8,415 nucleotides of DNA from Actinomycetes bacterium (GTDB lineage: Bacteria; Actinomycetota; Acidimicrobiia; Acidimicrobiales; Microtrichaceae): the NCBI GenBank assembly GCA_023423475.1, contig JAFAFN010000055.1, positions 1-8,415 of the forward strand, written 5' to 3'. This document shows, piece after piece, positions 1 through 4,245 of the stretch. Under the pieces are notes generated by a model. It was not told where the DNA came from. It did no database searches and saw only the letters and a program-made list of their open reading frames with translations. Each line of letters begins with the position of its first letter. Position 1 is the first letter of the stretch. A program made the translations under genes and the position numbers.

Positions 1-1
1 C

Positions 2-769
2 GACACGCACATGGGCGGCTTCGTGCTCGCCGGTGCGCTCGCCTTCCGCCTGTTCGTCTACCTCTTGCCGATGTACCTGCTGATCCTCGTGATCGCCGGC
101 GCCGCCCTGTCGGTCGACCCCGACAGCCCACGGGTCCTCGCCAACACCGCCGGGGTCTCCGCGAGCCTCGCGTCGATGCTGTCCGAGGCCGCGTCCACCT
201 CGCAGCGCAGCATGTGGTTCCTCGTGCCCGTCACGCTGTTCGCGCTCGGCGTCGCCGCGAACTCGGCGTACAAGGTCCTCTACACGGCGCACTCCCGTGC
301 CTGGAACCTGGCCGCGAAGCGGTCCGCCAGGTCCACGGCCGCCGCCGCGGCCGGCTTCTTCGTCGCCTCGATCGCGATCGCGGGCGGCCACTACGTCGTG
401 CGCGGCATGCGACATGGCGCGTTGATCCCGGTGGCGATGGTCGTCGCGACGCTCTACTTCGGGGCCCTCTGGCTGATCATCTCGCGCTACCTGCCGCGGG
501 CGTCCGGTGCGGGCTGGTGGTGGCTGCTGCCCGGCGCCGCGTTGGTCGGGATCGGCACCCAGGGCCTCTACCTGTTCTCGGTCTTCTACCTCAGCCGCAA
601 GATCGAGAGCGCCACCGAGGCCTACGGCGCGCTCGGCATCGCCGCGTCGCTCCTGGCGTGGTTGTACCTCGTCGGGCGTCTGGTCGTCGCGGCACCCGTG
701 CTCAATGCGACGCTGTGGGAGCGCTACGGCGCACCGGACACCAGCGACACCGAAGGGGACCCGTCATGA
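2..769 (+). CDS. YihY/BrkB-family inner membrane protein, 3' part
   Basis: The visible part is 255 residues of a polytopic membrane protein. The frame is open to the left edge (codons D-T-H precede the first ATG at 11), so the true start almost certainly lies outside the window; family members usually run about 280-340 residues. About six hydrophobic segments are visible, near residues 7-36, 70-92, 111-132, 140-162, 168-198 and 207-233. The family hallmark of a GALAFR-type first helix followed by LLP (here GALAFRLFVYLLP) is clear. A short charged tail ends in DTSDTEGDPS. YihY/BrkB proteins (the old 'ribonuclease BN' label is a misannotation) are membrane proteins of uncertain function, sometimes proposed as transporters; no catalytic motif is visible. 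The stop overlaps the next ATG by four bases (ATGA), which suggests cotranscription and translational coupling with the flavin oxidoreductase. Family call fairly sure; role unknown. Confidence 0.82.
   Translation, partial: DTHMGGFVLAGALAFRLFVYLLPMYLLILVIAGAALSVDPDSPRVLANTAGVSASLASMLSEAASTSQRSMWFLVPVTLFALGVAANSAYKVLYTAHSRAWNLAAKRSARSTAAAAAGFFVASIAIAGGHYVVRGMRHGALIPVAMVVATLYFGALWLIISRYLPRASGAGWWWLLPGAALVGIGTQGLYLFSVFYLSRKIESATEAYGALGIAASLLAWLYLVGRLVVAAPVLNATLWERYGAPDTSDTEGDPS
753..759 (+). promoter_or_regulatory. Ribosome binding site of the OYE gene
   Basis: AAGGGGA lies six bases before the ATG at 766, inside the last codons of the upstream membrane protein gene. It supports ATG 766 over the much longer open frame that reaches back to 214. 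Confidence 0.6.
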
Positions 770-2028
770 CCGAGGAGCGCGAGCTGTTCGAGACCGCCCG
801 GCTGGGTCCGCTCGAGCTGCGCAACCGCATCATCAAGGCGGCGACGTTCGAGGGCGTCACCCCCGATGGCGTCGTGACCGACGAGCTCGTCGAGTTCCAC
901 CGCCGGGTCGCGGCCGGCGGCACGGCCATGAGCACCGTCGCCTACCTGTCGGTCGCGCCCGAGGGCCGCACCGACTCGGGCTGCATCCTCCTGGTGCCCC
1001 GTGCGCTGGACGGACTGCGCCGTCTGACCGACTCGATCCACGCCGAGGGCGCACTCGCCTCGGCCCAGGTCGGTCACGCCGGCCCGGTCGCGAACGCGTC
1101 GTCGAACAAGGCGACGTCGATCACACCCGGGCGCATGTTCAACCCGCTCGGCATGCGCTTCAGCCGCGCCGCCGACGACTACGACATCGAGCGCATCACC
1201 AGCGACTACGCCCGGGCGACCGCGCTGTGCGTCGAGGCCGGCTTCGACGCCGTCGAGATCCACGTGGGCCACAACTACCTGCTGAGCTCGTTCCTGAGCC
1301 CGAAGTTCAACCACCGCAAGGACCGCTGGGGCGGCTCGATCGAGAACCGCGCACGCTTCACCCGCAAGGTGCTCGACGCCGTGCGGAGCTCGGTCGGCGA
1401 CGACGTCGCGGTCACGGTGAAGCTCAACATGACCGACGGCTACCGGGGTGGGCTGAGCGTCGAGGACAGCGTCCAGGTCGCCCGCATGCTCCAGGACGAC
1501 GGCACCGTCGACGCGCTCGAGCTCACCGGCGGCAGCTCCCTTGCGAACCCGATGTACCTGTTCAAGGGGGCGGCACCGACGGTCGAGTTCCGCGAGAACC
1601 TGCCGTGGTTCCTACGCACCGGCTTCCGAGCGGTCGGCGACAAGTTCCTGCGGACCTACCCGTACTCGGAGCTGTACTTCCTGTCGATGGCCGAGCGGTT
1701 CCGCGAGGAGCTCGAGGTGCCCCTGATCCTGCTCGGCGGGATCAGCACGCTCGACAGCGCCCGGGCCGGCATCGCCGCGGGCTTCGAGTTCGTCGCCATG
1801 GGCAGGGCCCTGCTGCACGACCCCGACATCGTCTCGGAGTGGCAGCGCGGCGAGCAGCTCGTGTCCGGCTGCCTGCACTGCAACCGCTGCATGCCGACGA
1901 TCTACACCGGCACCCGGTGTCCCCTGGTCGATCCACGACCGGGCGACCGCCCGATCGTCGTGCCCGAATGGGCCAGGGACCGCCCGGTGACCGGCTCGGC
2001 GCAGCGGATCGCCAGCAGCGCGCCGTAG
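766..2028 (+). CDS. NADH:flavin oxidoreductase, Old Yellow Enzyme family
   Basis: This 420-residue protein is an FMN-dependent TIM-barrel ene-reductase-type enzyme, cytoplasmic, expected to reduce activated C=C bonds with NAD(P)H. It opens with the family's LGPLELRNRIIKAA segment (13-26). QVGHAG at 101-106 is the flavin-contacting strand. The H-x-x-H substrate pair is H166/H169, in IHVGHNYLLSSFLSP, followed by the usual D-R-W-G-G-S-I-E-N-R stretch. GGIS at 324-327 and MGRALL near 345 fit the FMN phosphate site. The C-terminus carries C369-x2-C372-x2-C375-x9-C385, like the iron-sulfur cysteines of the 2,4-dienoyl-CoA reductase/trimethylamine dehydrogenase branch but with shorter spacing. The FAD/NAD domain that normally follows in that branch is absent, and the chain ends about 35 residues after the last cysteine. 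Start: ATG overlapping the upstream stop, with a good ribosome site. Family call strong; substrate unknown, and a cluster in the barrel domain alone would need an external electron donor. Confidence 0.93.
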   Translation: MTEERELFETARLGPLELRNRIIKAATFEGVTPDGVVTDELVEFHRRVAAGGTAMSTVAYLSVAPEGRTDSGCILLVPRALDGLRRLTDSIHAEGALASAQVGHAGPVANASSNKATSITPGRMFNPLGMRFSRAADDYDIERITSDYARATALCVEAGFDAVEIHVGHNYLLSSFLSPKFNHRKDRWGGSIENRARFTRKVLDAVRSSVGDDVAVTVKLNMTDGYRGGLSVEDSVQVARMLQDDGTVDALELTGGSSLANPMYLFKGAAPTVEFRENLPWFLRTGFRAVGDKFLRTYPYSELYFLSMAERFREELEVPLILLGGISTLDSARAGIAAGFEFVAMGRALLHDPDIVSEWQRGEQLVSGCLHCNRCMPTIYTGTRCPLVDPRPGDRPIVVPEWARDRPVTGSAQRIASSAP

Positions 2029-2037
2029 ATCGCCAGC
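2007..2037. repeat. 10-bp direct repeat across the OYE stop codon
   Basis: GATCGCCAGC occurs at 2007-2016 and again at 2028-2037, a 21-bp period. The second copy starts on the last base of the TAG stop. Similarity does not extend past the ten bases, so this is either a trace of a small duplication or chance in GC-rich sequence. No rho-independent terminator is seen between the two convergent genes; the best local hairpin (2037-2048) has only a 4-bp stem. Confidence 0.4.
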
Positions 2038-2048
2038 GCCAGCCGGCG

Positions 2049-2660
2049 TCAGTCGAAGGCGCCACCTCGATCGAGCTCGGCGACGTGCTCGACGATCGTG
2101 GGGCCCAGTGCGACGAGGCCATCGAGGTCGTCCGCGACGAGCAGCGGCACGACCAGCGACCCCACCGCGGCGACGACGATGCGCGCCGCGGCCAGCGCAC
2201 GTTCGGACCCATCGGTGTCGAGCACCTCGGCGAGTCCCAGGGCGAGCCGTTCCTGCACCGCGGCGCGCCGGAGGATCGCCTCGCCACCCACCGCGTTGAC
2301 CTCGACCAGGAAGAGCCGCGCGGCCGCGGGTTCCTCGGCGAGCAGCTCGAGGTAGGCGGACACCACCGCCCGCACCCGTTCGGCCCGAGTGCCTTCGTCG
2401 ACCCTCGATCGCTCGACCCGGTCGATCAGGATGTCGGCCACCAGGTCGAAGGCGGCGAGGAAGCAGTCGGCCTTGTCGGTGTGGAGCCGATAGAAGGTCT
2501 CCCGCGACACCCCGGCGCGCCCGAGGATGTCCGCGACCGAGGTGCCGACGTAGCCCGACTCCCGCATCGCCTCGATCATCCCGACCGCGAGACGCAGGCG
2601 CTGGTCGGTCTCGACCTGTTCACGCGTCAACTGGTGGCGCCCTCGCGGCAGACGGCTCAC
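2049..2660 (-). CDS. TetR/AcrR-family transcriptional regulator
   Basis: This 203-residue protein has a DNA-binding N-terminus and a ligand-pocket C-terminus typical of one-component repressors. It begins with the conserved actinobacterial segment RLPRGRH (residues 3-9). The helix-turn-helix runs about 40-60 (TSVADILGRAGVSRETFYRL), followed by the helix-4 motif H-T-D-K-A-D-C-F. The rest is helical and too variable to name a ligand. The start is GTG at 2660; its GTGA overlaps the TGA of the upstream CMD gene. An internal TTG (Leu11) would cut the conserved N-terminus, so GTG is preferred. No separate Shine-Dalgarno sequence is obvious, consistent with coupling. It is the last gene of a three-gene operon. 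A regulator inside the operon it is likely to control suggests autoregulation, probably through the palindrome at 4102-4129. Family certain; effector and targets inferred. Confidence 0.92.
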   Translation of the reverse strand: MSRLPRGRHQLTREQVETDQRLRLAVGMIEAMRESGYVGTSVADILGRAGVSRETFYRLHTDKADCFLAAFDLVADILIDRVERSRVDEGTRAERVRAVVSAYLELLAEEPAAARLFLVEVNAVGGEAILRRAAVQERLALGLAEVLDTDGSERALAAARIVVAAVGSLVVPLLVADDLDGLVALGPTIVEHVAELDRGGAFD

Positions 2661-3214
2661 GAGCCGACCGCTGGCCCGCGCGGCGCATCGGGCTGGATAC
2701 GCAGCGCGGTGATGGCGGTCGCGAGCATCTCGTAGTGACCGACGAGCAGCACGAGCTCGATGAGCTCGCGGACGTCGAGGTGCGCCGCCAGCGCCGACCA
2801 GCGTGCGTCGTCCAGGTCGCCGTGGTGGTGCAGCGCGTCGACGGCTTCGAGCATCGCCCGCTCCCGCGGCGTCCAACCCGACGCCCCGGGCCCGATGACG
2901 AGCCGGTCGACGTCGGCGCGGGTGACACCAGCGCGTGCGCCGAGCCGGACGTGGTGCTCGAACTCGTAGGCGCAGTCCCGCAGGTGGGCGACCCGCAGGA
3001 TGACCAGCTCGGTCTGGCGTCGTGGCAGACGGCCCCCGGGCATGAGGCGCCCGGCGAAGCGCAGCCACCCCCGGAACAGCTTGCGGTGCCGACCCAGGGT
3101 CAGGAACAGATGGGGCGGACGGGTGCCGCCGACCCGCCCGGCGACCGCACTGATCCCCCAGGTGACCATGCCGACGTCGTGTCGATCGCCCGGCTCGATG
3201 CGTGCGTCGCTCAT
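2657..3214 (-). CDS. Carboxymuconolactone decarboxylase (AhpD-fold) family protein
   Basis: This 185-residue small all-helical protein belongs to the CMD/AhpD-like group. The core motif E69-x11-C81-x2-E84-x3-H88 (TELVILRVAHLRDCAYEFEHH) matches the AhpD proton-relay layout E-x11-C-x2-C-x3-H, except that the second cysteine is glutamate. The classic CxxC disulfide chemistry of AhpD is therefore not available. The family also includes decarboxylases and many unassigned members linked to aromatic or steroid catabolism. The second half, with GWTPRERAMLEAVD (about 118-131) and RELIELVLLVGHYEMLA (about 152-168), is the usual companion helix pair. ATG 3214 overlaps the upstream SDR stop by four bases, and GGAGGA lies eight bases upstream. 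The stop overlaps the TetR GTG. No signal peptide, so cytoplasmic. Fold call strong; reaction not assigned. Confidence 0.9.
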   Translation of the reverse strand: MSDARIEPGDRHDVGMVTWGISAVAGRVGGTRPPHLFLTLGRHRKLFRGWLRFAGRLMPGGRLPRRQTELVILRVAHLRDCAYEFEHHVRLGARAGVTRADVDRLVIGPGASGWTPRERAMLEAVDALHHHGDLDDARWSALAAHLDVRELIELVLLVGHYEMLATAITALRIQPDAPRGPAVGS

Positions 3215-4086
3215 GACGAGCGTCCTCCGGTGGATCGAGGCTCGGGCTGCGCGGTGGTCAGCTCGACCTGCTCCCGACGGGCGGTGTCGAGGACCTCGCC
3301 GAGTCCACGTCGGGTGGCGACGTCGACCACGTGCTGGGCGATCATCCGGATCGGCAGCACCGGTCGGACCCAGGCCGGCGCGACGATGATCCGCGCCCGC
3401 CGGGCGATGCCCCGTTCGACCGCGTCGATGCCAACTCCGAGCGGGGTCACGCCGGTGATCGACTTCCCCTTGAGCAGCTGCTTCGCCGCTGCGGTGTCGA
3501 AGCCGCGGGAGGTCATGTCGGTGTCGAGCTCCGAGAAGTAGGCCACACCCACCCGAGCGCCCGAGGGGCGCAGCTCCTGACGGAACGTGTTGCCCATCGC
3601 CTCGACCGCCGCCTTCGACGAGCTGTACGCGCCGAGCAGCGGGACCTGCACCGCTGCGGCGAGCGACGCGACGGCCAACGCGTACCCACCGGGGTGCGAC
3701 ACGTGCGGGGCGGCCGCACGCAACGTGTAGTAGGTGCCGAGCACGTTGACCGACACCATGCGCTCCATGATCGTCGGGTCGCCGCCCGCCATCGGGAGCT
3801 GCGCGGCGATGCCCGCGTTCGCGACGACCACGTCGAGTCCGCCGAGCGACGTCACGGCCGCGTCGACGGCGTCGTCGACCGCCGCGCGGTCCGAGACGTC
3901 GCAGGTCCACCAGGGCGCACCCAGGGGCTCGGCGACCTGCTCGAGCAGCTCGGGTTCGAGGCCGAGCAGCGCGAGGCGGGCACCGCGCTCGTGCAGTCGC
4001 GCGGCGAGGGCGGCGCCGATGCCGCGAGCGGCGCCGCTGATCACCACTCGACGGCCGGCCAGGTTCGGGACGTTGCGAAGAGCCAT
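3211..4086 (-). CDS. Short-chain dehydrogenase/reductase (SDR)
   Basis: This 291-residue classical-type SDR is an NAD(P)-dependent oxidoreductase acting on hydroxyl or keto groups. The Rossmann glycine motif is SGAARGIG (17-24), with Ser replacing the usual Thr. The adenine-pocket segment is CDVSD (62-66) and the NAG motif is N90-A91-G92. The catalytic residues are N114, S141, Y154 and K158 (Y-S-S-S-K). The C-terminal 40 or so residues are basic and extend beyond the core, as in many actinobacterial 'SDR family' proteins. Start choice is uncertain: ATG 4086 is preceded by AGGG at a workable distance and puts the dinucleotide fold at the usual place; ATG 4104 adds six residues but lies within the palindrome. 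The frame has no stop for about 3 kb upstream, so stops do not help. First gene of the SDR-CMD-TetR operon. Substrate unknown. Confidence 0.92.
   Translation of the reverse strand: MALRNVPNLAGRRVVISGAARGIGAALAARLHERGARLALLGLEPELLEQVAEPLGAPWWTCDVSDRAAVDDAVDAAVTSLGGLDVVVANAGIAAQLPMAGGDPTIMERMVSVNVLGTYYTLRAAAPHVSHPGGYALAVASLAAAVQVPLLGAYSSSKAAVEAMGNTFRQELRPSGARVGVAYFSELDTDMTSRGFDTAAAKQLLKGKSITGVTPLGVGIDAVERGIARRARIIVAPAWVRPVLPIRMIAQHVVDVATRRGLGEVLDTARREQVELTTAQPEPRSTGGRSS
3223..3228 (-). promoter_or_regulatory. Ribosome binding site of the CMD gene
   Basis: Read on the minus strand this is GGAGGA, eight bases before ATG 3214 and inside the end of the SDR gene. It is the strongest Shine-Dalgarno sequence in this operon and fixes the CMD start. 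Confidence 0.65.
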
Positions 4087-4093
4087 CGCCGAC

Positions 4094-4099
4094 ACCCTA
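4094..4099 (-). promoter_or_regulatory. Possible -10 element of the SDR operon (leaderless)
   Basis: On the minus strand this reads TAGGGT, fitting TANNNT, and ends seven bases before ATG 4086. That would put transcription start at or next to the A of the ATG, as in actinobacterial leaderless transcripts. The region 18 bases upstream (CGAACA) shares only ACA with a -35 consensus. The same bases could instead serve as a weak AGGG ribosome site. Confidence 0.3.
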
Positions 4100-4101
4100 G
4101 C

Positions 4102-4129
4102 CATCCACGAACAGATGTGTTCGTGGATG
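4102..4129. promoter_or_regulatory. Perfect 12-bp-arm palindrome, candidate TetR operator
   Basis: The left arm CATCCACGAACA (4102-4113) and the right arm TGTTCGTGGATG (4118-4129) are exact reverse complements around the spacer GATG. An inverted repeat this long without mismatch is very unlikely by chance here. It sits 16-43 bases upstream of the SDR start, where bound protein would block RNA polymerase, and lies in the divergent region shared with the sulfatase. TetR-family operators are typically palindromes of about 15-30 bp, and the same operon encodes a TetR. That the encoded TetR binds here is inference. Confidence 0.62.
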
Positions 4130-4131
4130 CG

Positions 4132-4150
4132 ATCACCCCTCGTGGGTGAT
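4132..4150. repeat. Second inverted repeat, 7-bp arms
   Basis: ATCACCC (4132-4138) and GGGTGAT (4144-4150) are exact reverse complements around CTCGT, starting only 2 bp after the first palindrome. In addition GATGCG occurs at 4126-4131 and 4148-4153, a direct repeat 22 bp apart, about two helical turns. It may be a second regulator site or part of the sulfatase leader; nothing in the sequence decides which. Confidence 0.4.
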
Positions 4151-4156
4151 GCGCTC

Positions 4157-4169
4157 CCCCGTGTCGGGG
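4157..4169. repeat. Short GC hairpin in the sulfatase upstream region
   Basis: CCCCG (4157-4161) pairs with CGGGG (4165-4169) around TGT. No T-run follows, so it is not a standard terminator. From here to the sulfatase ATG (4170-4245) I see only the ribosome site and no convincing -10/-35 pair; CAGAAT at 4172-4177 is the most AT-rich hexamer but lacks a matching -35. Confidence 0.3.
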
Positions 4170-4235
4170 CACAGAATGCAAGGGATCGAGACGTGCTGGG
4201 TCGGACCGGTGCCCCTGGCGTCCACCCGAGCATCC

Positions 4236-4240
4236 AGGAG
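4236..4240 (+). promoter_or_regulatory. Ribosome binding site of the sulfatase gene
   Basis: AGGAG stands five bases before ATG 4246 and supports that start over ATG 4330 (Met29) downstream. Confidence 0.65.
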
Positions 4241-4245
4241 CCCCG

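Noticed and set aside
214..765. A 184-residue N-terminal extension of the OYE protein
   Set aside because: It is Arg-rich, overlaps the membrane protein gene in another frame, and the family N-terminus starts just after ATG 766, which has a ribosome site.
1991..2048. A possible membrane-helix remnant on the minus strand (reads LALAIYGALLAIR)
   Set aside because: It overlaps the OYE C-terminal codons, has no start or family match, and is short enough to be chance.
507..2735. A 742-codon plus-strand open frame through the OYE and TetR genes
   Set aside because: Arg/Pro/Gly-rich, no motif, and it crosses two well-supported genes on opposite strands; a frame shadow.
2661..3068. A longer TetR reading frame starting at 3068
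   Set aside because: The added sequence is Arg/Ala/Pro-rich and antisense-like within the CMD gene. The conserved TetR N-terminus begins right at the GTG that overlaps the CMD stop.
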